Source: Acetivibrio saccincola
GTDB lineage: Bacteria > Bacillota > Clostridia > Acetivibrionales > Acetivibrionaceae
Reading direction: 5' to 3'
Length of the DNA stretch: 64,000 nucleotides
Assembly (NCBI RefSeq): GCF_002844395.1
Contig: NZ_CP025197.1
Span: 992,001-1,056,000, forward strand
In this document: one piece after another, positions 27,562-36,509 of the stretch
Layout: each line of letters starts with the position of its first letter
Numbering within the stretch: the stretch's first letter is position 1
The notes under the pieces: model-generated
What the model saw: only the letters and a program-made list of their open reading frames with translations
The model's database searches: none
Told to the model about the DNA's origin: nothing
Position numbers and translations under genes: made by a program

Positions 27562-28110
27562 ATGAAAAAATTGTTTATGCTATTTCTTATCTGTTTTTGC
27601 TTTTCTTTTTTATTTGGAGGATGTGAAACGGTTACGCCTGAAAAGGTTGAGCCAACAGCTAATACCACAGGCGAATCTTCAACAGAGACAAATGAAGGTA
27701 CAGGTGTAGATGCACCACAAACCGAGGTCTTTGATATTGGTGACGTAATAGAAGCTAAGGATATGCACTATACAGTAAACAGTGTTCGTGAAGCTCCTGG
27801 AGAAGACTTCATTAAACCCAAAGAAGGCAGTATCTGGTATGTAGTAGATGTTACAATCGAGAACAAAGGACAGGAAACTTTTCACTCAAGTTCTCTGATG
27901 ATGTTTAAGCTGTTCGATAGCGAGGGTTACAGCTATAGTGTAACTTTGGGACCGGATACAACCGGATCTGTGGATGGAGAAGTACCTCCTGGTAGGAAAC
28001 TACGGGGCGAAATTGCCTTTGAAATACCACAAGACTCAGAAGGACTCGAATTGCAGATTGATCCTTCCTTGTTTGGAAGTGGCGTGATAATAGTAAAACT
28101 CGATAGATAA
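27562..28110 (+). CDS. DUF4352-type lipoprotein
   Basis: 182 residues with a lipoprotein signal (hydrophobic 4-19, lipobox near FLFGGC), a Thr/Glu-rich linker (25-55) and an Ig-like domain with the DUF4352 pattern: FDIGDVIEAKDMHYTVNSVREAPG, IWYVVDVTIENKGQETF, FKLFDSEGYSY, and PPGRKLRGEIAFEIP. The family occurs on the cell surface or in secreted telokin-like folds; function unknown. ATG 27562 is chosen for the AAGGGGG ribosome site 9 bases away. A terminator follows at about 28133-28160 (GGCCCTG...CAGGGC then T-rich). Confidence 0.85.
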   Translation: MKKLFMLFLICFCFSFLFGGCETVTPEKVEPTANTTGESSTETNEGTGVDAPQTEVFDIGDVIEAKDMHYTVNSVREAPGEDFIKPKEGSIWYVVDVTIENKGQETFHSSSLMMFKLFDSEGYSYSVTLGPDTTGSVDGEVPPGRKLRGEIAFEIPQDSEGLELQIDPSLFGSGVIIVKLDR

Positions 28111-28194
28111 AATTATATACATAAGCACTAAAGCAAAGGCCCTGACTTACAGGGCTTTTGTAATCTATGAAAAATACAAAAGGGGGTAATTTGA

Positions 28195-28618
28195 AATGAA
28201 TTGTACTTATCATCAGGGCAAGGAAGCAATCGGTGTGTGTTTATTGCGGTAAATTCTTTTGTGAGGACTGTTTGGTTGAAGTCAACGGTAAATTCTATTG
28301 TAAATCGGACGTTACCAATATTGTAAATGAAGCCAAGCAAAAAAAACAACGGAACATCCAGTGATAAACATCTCAAATAACAATGTTAATACTACTCAGG
28401 CAAATAATGCCACCAACCAAAGTACTAAGAGCAGAAGCACCGCATTAATCCTGTCTCTAGTTGGGGGCATTAGGACTATGTGGCATACATAGGTTTTATG
28501 TTGGCAAAGTGGGAACGGGAGTCTTATGGCTTCTTACTTTTGGTTTTTTGGAATTGGTCAAATATTGGATATTATAAGTATATTAACGGGGGGATTCAGG
28601 GATTCGGATGGCCTTAGG
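28195..28618 (+). pseudogene. TM2-domain protein, frameshifted
   Basis: Three or more frames must be joined to read an N-terminal zinc-binding piece (MNCTYHQGKEA, then VYCGKFFCEDCLVEVNGKFY), an Asn/Thr-rich linker, and a TM2 domain (HRFYVGKVGTGVLWLLTFGF, then GIGQILDIISILTGGFRDSD). Each break is a one-base change, so the gene is inactivated but recently intact. It has a GGGGG ribosome site. Confidence 0.75.
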
Positions 28619-28684
28619 TTAACCTAGAAGAAATAGGAGCGTTAGGAGTTTTAGAGAAAAATACAAAAAAAAGAGGTGGAATAA

Positions 28685-29075
28685 ATGAGGAGGTCAAAAG
28701 GTGAAGGATCATTGACCTATATTAAAAGACTTAAAAAATATCAAGTACGGTATGACGTAAGTATAGATGAGAACGGAAAAAGGATACAGAAGGCTTCATA
28801 TTTTTCTAAGAAAAAAGATGCAATTGCCTTTATGCAAGATGAGTTAAGTGCTCTAAATAGGGGCAAATATGTATCCCTGTCAAACGAATCGCTATACTCC
28901 TACTGCAAAAAATGGTATGAACTATACAAAGAACCAACGCTAACAAAAATAAATACAAAGGAAAAATATAAATACACGCTTAATAGAATTAAAGGGCTAT
29001 CGGTAGGTTCGGTTCGTTTAATGGATCTATCAAGCGAGATATTGCAAAGAGCATATAACAAAATGAAAGCTGATA
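28685..29075 (+). pseudogene. int: prophage tyrosine integrase, N-terminal part cut by copy D
   Basis: 130 residues: an AP2-like arm-binding domain (KGEGSLTYIKRLKKYQVRYD, KKDAIAFMQDELSALNRGKY) and the start of the SAM-like core-binding domain (LYSYCKKWYELYKEPTLTKI, LMDLSSEILQRAYNKM). The catalytic domain is missing because IS91-like copy D begins at 29076. A ribosome site AGGTGG precedes the ATG. It marks the integration end of the prophage whose packaging genes resume at 31619. Confidence 0.85.
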
Positions 29076-30151
29076 TATTCTCTCTCAATTCTTTTGGCAC
29101 AACACTTGTCTTCTCATATACAGCATCAACCTTATATGGAAGTGAGAGAGGCAGCATATCAAGGTCTTGAGGAATAATCCTTTTCCCTCCAATTAATTCC
29201 TCACTCTTTATTTTAACCCTTTTGATTAATAAATTCTTCAATTTTAGCATCTACATTCTCTATCTTTTCTGAAACGCTCTGGACATTTACTCTTGAAACT
29301 GAAAGCAATTTATCTGATACAATGATGCCATCCTTAAAACCCTCTATTGAAGCTTCTGTATCAATGTCTATAATGCTGCTCAAGTCAAGGCCTTCAATTT
29401 TTTCATGCTGTTTGAAGCTCGGATCTAAAGGAACCCATATTTTTTGGCCCTTCATAGGTCCTGCACCTCTGTAGTACTGATAAGGCACATAAGCTTCAAC
29501 CCATACGTGTTCTGTTCTGACGTGAGATATCTTTCCGCCACTGACGACAGAAACTGTTGGTATTCCAAGAGATGCCAGAATTCTCACTGCATCCTGTGGT
29601 GTTTCCCCTCCAGTCCATCCCATCACCTTCTCTACAGGTATCTCAATTGTTCCTCTCACATATCGAGCAGGAATTCCTTTATATCGAAGAAGGGAAATAA
29701 GAAGCGATGCCTGGTCAATATCATTCCCTGCCATTTGGTCAAGGGTTCCCACTGCACCTTTTCTCGACCCGTAATATGCCTCGAAATTTATATTATTCCG
29801 GACATATTCATAAATCTCTATAACAGAATTTAAACTCTCAGCCAACTCTTTTATTTCTTCTGTAAATTGAGCTTCTGAAGTCTCTTTCAAATCTTCTTCT
29901 GCCGGTATATTTGAAAAAACTGAAGCCTTCTTTTCCGTCGAACTCATCTTATTTATACCGGTTATTTGTGTATCTTTTGACAATATAGAAGGTTCAACTT
30001 GTACATTTTTATGCGGTAGACTGCTACCTAAAGTCTGATTTGCCTGAACAGGCTTTATAAACTTACCCAACTCTACAATCTTCTTTATTACTACTTTATG
30101 ATAAAAAGATTTACATAATACAATATTTGTGTTAAAACATATATAGAACAT
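29076..30151 (-). pseudogene. transglutaminase-like fragment carried by copy D
   Basis: The same protein fragment as in copy B (Asp in place of the catalytic Cys in GNDIDQ). The frame is split near residue 312 by a 5-base deletion. Confidence 0.72.
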
Positions 30152-30171
30152 TTGTTCTATATATGTTTTAA
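30132..30171. promoter_or_regulatory. palindrome with LexA-type core (copy D)
   Basis: The same 40-bp palindrome upstream of the copy D transposase (core 30145-30158). Confidence 0.65.
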
Positions 30172-30185
30172 GAGTGTGAGTACTA

Positions 30186-31421
30186 ATGCTTTATGAAAGT
30201 TCGAATAATCAGGGGATATATTCTCCAAGAGAGCCACGGAAAAATTATTATTATAGGTGCGTAGAAGAGAATTTTGAAGTTTTGGAGAGAGTGTGGGATG
30301 ATAGGTACCAAAATACATACGGTTATTGGAGACCCCATATTCTAGATGTTATATATGATTACCTTGATTGTGGGAATTTGCATCTAGGGTTTGCCCGTGT
30401 TAAGTGTGAAGATTGTAACAAGGAGTATCTATTGCCTTTTTCATGTAAACGGAGGGCGTTCTGTCCTTCATGTCATCAGAGAAGAGTAGTTGAATTTGGA
30501 GATTTTTTAAACTTTAATCCTCATTTACATGTAATTGCAACAGATGGTTGTTTTAAAGGGGACGGAGATTTTATAAAATCAGTATTACCTCAAGGAAAAG
30601 ATATTGAGAAGGTTTTTCAGTCAGAAGTACTAAAGATGCTCAAAAAAGAGGGGAAAATTAATCAATTTATTATAGATAACATGCTTAGTTGGGAAAATAC
30701 TGGATTTAATGTTTATTGTGGGGAGGCAATATACGCAGAGGAACAGGAGAGTATTGAAAAACTTGCTCAATATGTAGTTCGTGCTCCAATTTCTCAGGAA
30801 AGAATGTTTTACATACCACCAGAAGAAAGTTCAAATGAAGTTGGGAAAATTATTTACAAGGGTAAAAATAGCAGAGAAATTCAAGCTTTTGATGCTTTGG
30901 ATTGGTTAGCACGATTGGTAACTCATATCCCAAATAAGGGAGAGCAATTTGTAAGATATTATGGTTATTATTCAAATAAGAGTAGAGGACAAAGGAAAAA
31001 AGCTGAGACAGATGATAAAGTACCTGCAATTGTAAGTAGTGATTTATCTAAAAAAGCTTTTCGTAAAAACTGGGCAAGACTTATTCAAAAGGTTTATAAT
31101 GTTGATCCTCTAAAATGTAAATATTGCAATGGGAAAATGAGAATAATTTCGTTTGTAGAGGATGAAGAAACTATCGAGAAGATTTTGAAACATTTGAAGC
31201 TTTGGGGAATTCAGAATCATGATCCGCCTAATCATTTCAAAATACCACAACAATTTGAACATTTTATATTGGCCAATTCATTGCTAATTGGAAACAATGA
31301 AAAAAGTAATGAAAATATGGGCAAAAATAAAGACGGTAATTATGAAGAACACAATTCTAATAATGTTTTTCCTGATTATGAAACTTGTGATGAAATGCCA
31401 AAATATGAGGACTGGTTTTAA
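30186..31421 (+). CDS. tnpA: IS91-family transposase, copy D, internal 71-residue deletion
   Basis: 411 residues. The zinc finger is followed directly by GDFLNFNPHLHVIATDG: 71 residues between VVEFGE and FGDFLNF in the other copies are gone. The full copies have TTTGGAGA at both edges of the lost segment, so a short direct repeat probably mediated the deletion. The HUH and tyrosine motifs remain, but the missing part belongs to the catalytic domain, so activity is unlikely. Confidence 0.85.
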   Translation: MLYESSNNQGIYSPREPRKNYYYRCVEENFEVLERVWDDRYQNTYGYWRPHILDVIYDYLDCGNLHLGFARVKCEDCNKEYLLPFSCKRRAFCPSCHQRRVVEFGDFLNFNPHLHVIATDGCFKGDGDFIKSVLPQGKDIEKVFQSEVLKMLKKEGKINQFIIDNMLSWENTGFNVYCGEAIYAEEQESIEKLAQYVVRAPISQERMFYIPPEESSNEVGKIIYKGKNSREIQAFDALDWLARLVTHIPNKGEQFVRYYGYYSNKSRGQRKKAETDDKVPAIVSSDLSKKAFRKNWARLIQKVYNVDPLKCKYCNGKMRIISFVEDEETIEKILKHLKLWGIQNHDPPNHFKIPQQFEHFILANSLLIGNNEKSNENMGKNKDGNYEEHNSNNVFPDYETCDEMPKYEDWF

Positions 31422-31618
31422 AGAATAAATTCTTATAACCTTAAGTTTGTAGTGCTATTTTTTGTTTTGTGCAGGAGGTTCAATACTTAAAGATAATATT
31501 ATTTTGGGATTATTATTTAAAAATGAAGCAAATGTATATTGTTTTGGATGATTTTTGATTTTAGTAGTGAAAAACAGAATTTAATATGATATTATGAAAA
31601 AAGCAAATACCTATCTAT

Positions 31619-31752
31619 ACCTATTGGCACCAAGGGCACCGTAACCGGCGTGGATGACACCGCAAGCATCCTGGTTAACTGGGACAGCGGCAGCGGACTG
31701 AACGTGGTCTATGGCGATGACTTTTGCCGGAGGTGCGACGATGAACGATAAG
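31619..31752 (+). pseudogene. phage DUF4314 protein, C-terminal fragment
   Basis: The frame reads IGTKGTVTGVDDTASILVNW then DSGSGLNVVYGDD, the typical end of the small phage DUF4314 family. The 5' end was lost at the copy D junction. GC content jumps here compared with flanking genes. Confidence 0.7.
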
Positions 31753-31917
31753 GTGCGTACGCAGATCCTGGCTATTCGAGACACTGGCCTGACGAATATG
31801 TTTGATGTGGTGGCGGTACAGCGTATCGCAAACGACATGGGGTTTTATGAGCTGGTAGTGTACCTCGAAGAGAATCGTAAGGAATATGCCCATTTCATCC
31901 TGACCGGCGAGACGTAA
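31741..31917 (+). CDS. phage DUF5049-type small protein
   Basis: 58 residues (NDKVRTQILAIRDTGLTNMF, then QRIANDMGFYELVVYL), matching the small DUF5049 proteins near phage terminase genes. The ATG at 31741 overlaps the end of the upstream frame and has GGAGGTG 5 bases upstream. Function unknown; it probably belongs to the phage late or packaging module. Confidence 0.75.
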   Translation: MNDKVRTQILAIRDTGLTNMFDVVAVQRIANDMGFYELVVYLEENRKEYAHFILTGET

Positions 31918-31950
31918 CATACACATACAAAACGAAGGGAGAGCATTACC

Positions 31951-32175
31951 ATGTGGAAAGAAGGAAGCATCAAGGTTGGAAGTAGCATCATTCACTACTG
32001 GGTGAAGTGTTTTGAAGAAGGATCGCAGTACGGCATCGAAAAGGGCCGCATTTCCAAACTCATGCTAAAACGCGATGGTGAGATCATCGCCAATTATGAC
32101 AGAGGTTGGGATATAGAACCACTCGATTCCGATGCAGAGATTGCCCTTGCGATTCTGATGAAAGAACACAACTAA
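31951..32175 (+). CDS. small phage protein of the packaging module
   Basis: 74 residues with GRISKLMLKRDGEIIANYDRG and a W-D-I-E-P motif, a form frequently seen just upstream of phage terminase genes. It is a small soluble beta-rich protein of unknown role. A GAAGGGAGAG ribosome site precedes the ATG. Confidence 0.72.
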   Translation: MWKEGSIKVGSSIIHYWVKCFEEGSQYGIEKGRISKLMLKRDGEIIANYDRGWDIEPLDSDAEIALAILMKEHN

Positions 32176-32347
32176 CCTGATAAAAATCGAATCCCGGAAT
32201 GGGGCCTTGCGGCTCTGTTCTTCGTTAAGAAAGACCCATTGTGGTCTATTTTTTATGCCCTTTTGAAGGAGGTAACTGCATATCCGAAAACTCAAAAAAT
32301 ACAAACCAACTGTTTTTAAAGCGAAGGACGCTTATTACAACAAAGAT

Positions 32348-33883
32348 ATGGCCGATTATGCAGTCGCATTCATCGAGGCACTATCTCATACCAAGGGCAC
32401 ATGGGCGGGTAAGCCTTTTGAACTAATCGACTGGCAAGAGCGAATAATCCGCGATGTATTCGGAATTCTGAAGCCGAACGGCTATCGGCAGTTCAATACC
32501 GCTTATGTAGAAATACCTAAGAAGATGGGAAAAAGTGAGCTTGCGGCGGCTGTTGCCCTGTTGCTCACCTGTGGAGATAACGAAGAACGTGCCGAGGTTT
32601 ACGGTTGTGCTGCCGACCGTAACCAAGCATCTATCGTTTTTAATGTTGCAGCGGATATGGTGCGAATGTGTCCTGCTCTGTCCAAGCGAGTGAAAATCCT
32701 GGACTCCATGAAGCGACTCATCTATCAGCCGACAGGCAGTATTTATCAGGTACTTTCAGCCGATGTCGGAAACAAACATGGCTTCAATACCCACGGCGTG
32801 GTGTTTGACGAGCTGCACACGCAGCCAAACAGAAAACTCTTTGATGTTATGACTAAGGGTAGCGGTGATGCCCGTATGCAGCCTCTGTATTTCCTTATAA
32901 CTACTGCTGGGGACAACCAGAACAGCATCTGTTGGGAAGTACACCAGAAGGCCCTGGATATCATAAATGGCAGAAAGAAAGACACCACTTTCTATCCAGT
33001 TATATACGGAGCAGCACTGGAAGATGATTGGACAGATCCGAAAGTGTGGAAGAAGGCGAACCCGTCGCTGGGCATCACGGTCAGTATGGATAAGGTCAAG
33101 GCGGCATTTGAATCCGCAAGGCAAAACCCTGCTGAGGAGAACAGCTTCCGGCAACTTCGGCTCAACCAATGGGTCAAACAAGCTGTCCGCTGGATGCCAA
33201 TGGATAAATGGGATGCCTGTGCTTTTGCAGTTGACCCGGAAGCTCTGCAAGGTCGTGTCTGCTACGGCGGACTTGACCTCTCCTCTTCCACCGATATTAC
33301 AGCGTTCGTGCTGGTCTTTCCACCATTGGATGAGGATGATAAATACACTGTTATGCCGTTCTTCTGGATACCGGAGGATAACATCGATTTGCGCGTACGA
33401 CGCGACCACGTGAATTATGACGTATGGAAAAAGCAAGGATTCATCCAAACCACCGAGGGCAACGTGGTGCATTACGGTTTTATTGAAGCCCTTATCGAGG
33501 ACCTTGGCATGAAATACAACATCAGAGAAATTGCCTTCGACCGCTGGGGCGCTGTGCAGATGGTGCAAAACCTTGAAGGCATGGGTTTCACAGTCGTACC
33601 ATTCGGTCAGGGTTTCAAGGATATGAGCCCGCCCACCAAAGAACTGATGAAGCTGACATTGGAAAAGAAAATCGCGCATGGCGGGCATCCGGTCCTTCGG
33701 TGGATGATGGACAACATATTTATCCGAACGGACCCTGCAGGAAATATCAAGGCTGACAAGGAAAAATCAACCGAGAAGATCGATGGGGCTGTGGCCACTA
33801 TTATGGCACTTGATAGAGCTATTAGATGTGGTGGAGATACAGGTGATTCCGTTTATGATGATAGGGGTTTACTTATTTTGTGA
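32348..33883 (+). CDS. terL: phage terminase large subunit
   Basis: 511 residues from the first ATG. The ATPase domain has Walker A-like EIPKKMGKSELAAA (about 60-73) and Walker B GVVFDELH (about 148-155), with an adenine-binding region upstream. The nuclease domain has YGGLDLSSSTDIT, EIAFDRWGA and a late DGAVATIMALDRA, the three acidic clusters of the RNase H-like fold. It packages DNA with the portal protein. The frame is open back to 32276, encoding RKLKKYKPTVFKAKDAYYNK, which looks native, and AAGGAGG lies at 32266. No standard start codon is present there, so the original start may be mutated. Confidence 0.9.
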   Translation: MADYAVAFIEALSHTKGTWAGKPFELIDWQERIIRDVFGILKPNGYRQFNTAYVEIPKKMGKSELAAAVALLLTCGDNEERAEVYGCAADRNQASIVFNVAADMVRMCPALSKRVKILDSMKRLIYQPTGSIYQVLSADVGNKHGFNTHGVVFDELHTQPNRKLFDVMTKGSGDARMQPLYFLITTAGDNQNSICWEVHQKALDIINGRKKDTTFYPVIYGAALEDDWTDPKVWKKANPSLGITVSMDKVKAAFESARQNPAEENSFRQLRLNQWVKQAVRWMPMDKWDACAFAVDPEALQGRVCYGGLDLSSSTDITAFVLVFPPLDEDDKYTVMPFFWIPEDNIDLRVRRDHVNYDVWKKQGFIQTTEGNVVHYGFIEALIEDLGMKYNIREIAFDRWGAVQMVQNLEGMGFTVVPFGQGFKDMSPPTKELMKLTLEKKIAHGGHPVLRWMMDNIFIRTDPAGNIKADKEKSTEKIDGAVATIMALDRAIRCGGDTGDSVYDDRGLLIL

Positions 33884-33933
33884 TGAATTGGGGAACGTGC
33901 TATAATGAACCCAGAATAAAGGGGGTTTCTAGT

Positions 33934-34287
33934 ATGTATGAATTAATAAAGCGTGTTGATTTTTCAAAAAAGAGAAACAATCCAGAAAAAGATTATCTAA
34001 AAAAGCTATTTATAGAGTGGCTTAATCGTAATTACCCTGATGTTAACACTGTAGATACCTATTTTTCAGATGCAATATTTATTGGAAACAATCCATCTTT
34101 GGGACTTGATATAGTAGAAATTATTTCAGATGAAGATGAAGGAAGAACTAATTATCATCGGGCATTAGTAAAGCACTTTGAATCCAAGGGTTGGAATTCA
34201 GCTCTAGTTCATAGTAGAGCTGAAGAATACCTAAAAAGATTAGATCAGTTGAAAGAATTCTTAGTTGACTACGAAAAGAATAAATAG
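33934..34287 (+). CDS. uncharacterised 117-residue protein inserted in the phage module
   Basis: Soluble and charged (MYELIKRVDFSKKRNNPEKD start; SDEDEGRTNYHRALVKHFES middle). No family recognised. AAAGGGGG lies 8 bases before the ATG. It sits between terminase and portal genes, where phage accessory genes often insert, and is AT-richer than the flanking phage genes, suggesting separate acquisition. Confidence 0.65.
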   Translation: MYELIKRVDFSKKRNNPEKDYLKKLFIEWLNRNYPDVNTVDTYFSDAIFIGNNPSLGLDIVEIISDEDEGRTNYHRALVKHFESKGWNSALVHSRAEEYLKRLDQLKEFLVDYEKNK

Positions 34288-34392
34288 TTCTAGCGATTAT
34301 ATGGTCATGCATGATTCTTTGAAATCATAGTGTTCGTCCTCTTTTTTACTATTGGCCTCTTCGCGGGATTAATATAAAAGAAGTGGTAAAAG

Positions 34393-34981
34393 AAACTTCA
34401 AAAGCATCTCAAGTGAGGTGCTTGGTGGGAAAAATGATCGTGGGATTTTGACTTTTGATGAAAATGGTTATATAATACTTTTAAGGGAGAGAATAAAATG
34501 AAGGGAGAGAATAAAATGAAGAAAATTCTGGTACTTTTATTAATTATTTTTTGCATTTCTACTGTACTTATTGGTTGTAGTAGTGCTAAAGAAGGTTTTA
34601 AGGATGGCTTAGAATCTGGCGAGACAAAGTACACTATCGATATTGAGGTTGAATTTAATAAACCTTATGGTGGGGAAACTCACATGACTATCGCCGGTAA
34701 AACTGATTTACCTGATGGAGAAGAAGTTCTCATATCGGTGGTTAGTGAAGAAAATGATTACATTGCATCAAGCAAAGATACAGTGAAAGATGGAATCTAT
34801 ATGTCTGAGCCATTTTCAAAACAGGGTGAATCTATACCCAAAGGTAAGTACATAATAACAGTGGAAACCTCAAATAATGATAAAGCAAAACAAGAAAAAA
34901 TCGTTGACATAGACTATTAAAAACCACGAGCATCTACCGTGGTAAGATAAAAACTTCAAAAGCATCTCATATGAGGTGCTT
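34393..34981. repeat. 31-bp direct repeat of a terminator flanking the lipoprotein gene
   Basis: AAACTTCAAAAGCATCTCA(AG/TA)TGAGGTGCTT-type sequences at 34393-34423 and 34951-34981 differ at two bases. Each forms a GCATCTCA/TGAGGTGC hairpin; only the second has a T tract. They bracket the accessory lipoprotein gene, as expected if it inserted at, and duplicated, a phage terminator. Confidence 0.65.
34516..34920 (+). CDS. small lipoprotein in prophage (accessory gene)
   Basis: 134 residues, with lipobox VLIGC and one Ig-like domain (GKTDLPDGEEVLISV, KGKYIITVET) related to the C-terminal domain of the cassette 1 lipoprotein at 19839. An 18-bp tandem duplication (AAGGGAGAGAATAAAATG twice) gives two in-frame ATGs, 34498 and 34516, each with its own ribosome site; the second gives the normal signal peptide. 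It is probably expressed in the lysogen on the cell surface. A hairpin ACCACG/CGTGGT follows the stop. Confidence 0.8.
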   Translation: MKKILVLLLIIFCISTVLIGCSSAKEGFKDGLESGETKYTIDIEVEFNKPYGGETHMTIAGKTDLPDGEEVLISVVSEENDYIASSKDTVKDGIYMSEPFSKQGESIPKGKYIITVETSNNDKAKQEKIVDIDY

Positions 34982-35014
34982 TTTTCTAGCTCATTTTTAA
35001 GGAGAGTGATGTCT

Positions 35015-36073
35015 ATGGGAATCCTACAAGGAATATTTAAGGCGCGTGATAAGCCTAAGGATAGTCTTGGCGGTAGCCGTTATAGTTTCTTTTTTGGAAG
35101 CACAAGTGCTGGAAAGCCGGTTAACGAACATACAGCCATGCAGATGACGGCGGTTTACTCTTGTGTGAGAATATTATCTGAAACATTAGCGGGACTCCCG
35201 CTCCATGTGTACAGATATAATGATTCAGGTGGAAAGGAGAAAAACCTGAAACATCCCTTATATAAGCTGCTCCATGACGAGCCTAATCCGGAGATGACTT
35301 CATTTGCGTTTCGAGAAACACTGATGAGTCATCTTTTATTATGGGGAAATGCTTATGCCCAGATTATCCGAAATGCACGTGGTGAGGTTATTGCTCTCTA
35401 TCCTTTAATGCCAAATAAAATGACAGTCGATCGTGATGCAAACGGTCGGCTTTTCTATTTGTATCAACGCAGTAGAGAAGATACACCTTCTCTCGGAAAG
35501 GACAGTCAGGTCTACCTTACTCCGTCCGATGTCCTACACATCCCCGGCTTAGGCTTTGACGGACTTGTCGGCTACTCACCGATTGCTATGGCTAAAAATG
35601 CCGTGGGATTGGCGATTGCAACCGAGGAATATGGAGCGAAATTCTTCGCCAACGGTGCCGCACCGGGTGGTGTGCTTGAACATCCTGGCACAATCAAAGA
35701 CCCGCAAAAGGTAAAGGACAGCTGGAACGCTGCTTATCAAGGTTCAAGAAACTCCCACAGGGTAGCAGTTTTGGAAGAAGGCATGAAGTATCAGCCGATA
35801 GGCATTTCGCCCGAACAAGCGCAGTTTCTTGAAACACGGAAGTTCCAGATCAATGAAATCGCCCGTATTTTCCGTGTGCCGCCTCATATGTTGGCTGACC
35901 TTGAAAAAAGTAGCTTTTCAAATATCGAGCAACAGTCCTTGGAGTTTGTGAAGTACACACTTGATCCGTGGGTTGTGCGCTGGGAACAGTCCATGTTCCG
36001 TGTTCTTCTTACGGAAAGCGAAAAGCAGAAGGTGTTTAATAAGCTTTTATCGTATGAAGATTTGAAAAATTAA
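35015..36073 (+). pseudogene. HK97-type phage portal protein, C-terminally truncated
   Basis: 352 residues: NEHTAMQMTAVYSCVRILSE, AGLPLHVYRY, GNAYAQIIRN, LHIPGLGFDGLVGYSPI, APGGVLEHPG and RIFRVPPHMLADLEKSSFSN are all classic HK97 portal signatures. After LLTESEKQK the expected C-terminal part is replaced by a short unrelated tail, so about 40-70 residues are missing. The start at 35015 is preferred (AAGGAG 10 bases upstream). No protease or capsid gene follows, so the prophage ends here. Confidence 0.85.
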
Positions 36074-36135
36074 TAGTTTTTGAGATGAAAATATTTGAGG
36101 CCTCAGAAGTAAATTCATTGGCCTCTGTACTTTTT

Positions 36136-36366
36136 TTAATATTTTAAAAGCAATTTCATTCTTTTTTTAATTCCTAATTCTAGGTTATATTCACCCAGCA
36201 AATAATACACAGAATTTTGAATATTAATCCTTAGAACTCTATCTTCGCATTCTTTGAGGTTATAACAAATATGTTTTTGAATACCTTTTCTGTAGTTATA
36301 AAAGGAATAACCGCCCCCTTGTGGAATACCTAAAATATTTACTCTGTTTATATTAAAATTACACAC
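36136..36366 (-). CDS. doubtful small ORF
   Basis: 76 residues with no recognised family (contains GGGYSFYNYRKGIQ). It could be a remnant of a gene displaced by copy E. Low support beyond an open frame. Confidence 0.25.
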   Translation of the reverse strand: MCNFNINRVNILGIPQGGGYSFYNYRKGIQKHICYNLKECEDRVLRINIQNSVYYLLGEYNLELGIKKRMKLLLKY

Positions 36367-36509
36367 GAGTGCATTTAATTTATGTTAAGAATAAAAAACC
36401 ATGTTAAAAGTTCTATTGAAGGTAGACAAAAGAACAGTCTAATCTAAGATATATGCTTCATATTTAAAATCATTGCTTCCTGTATAATTCGAGCCTATAG
36501 AAAATACTA

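Larger units (their letters stand above)
29076..31618 (+). mobile_element. IS91-like element copy D (long left end, internally deleted)
   Basis: It shares the left end with copies B and E and the right end with A, B and C. Relative to B it has a 5-bp deletion near 29213 and a 213-bp in-frame deletion in the transposase gene. It joins an integrase N-terminus on the left to a truncated DUF4314 gene on the right, so the insertion accompanied loss of prophage DNA. Confidence 0.85.

Noticed and set aside
32756-33688. Long minus-strand frame opposite terminase
   Set aside because: Shadow of terL, which has strong motif support on the other strand.
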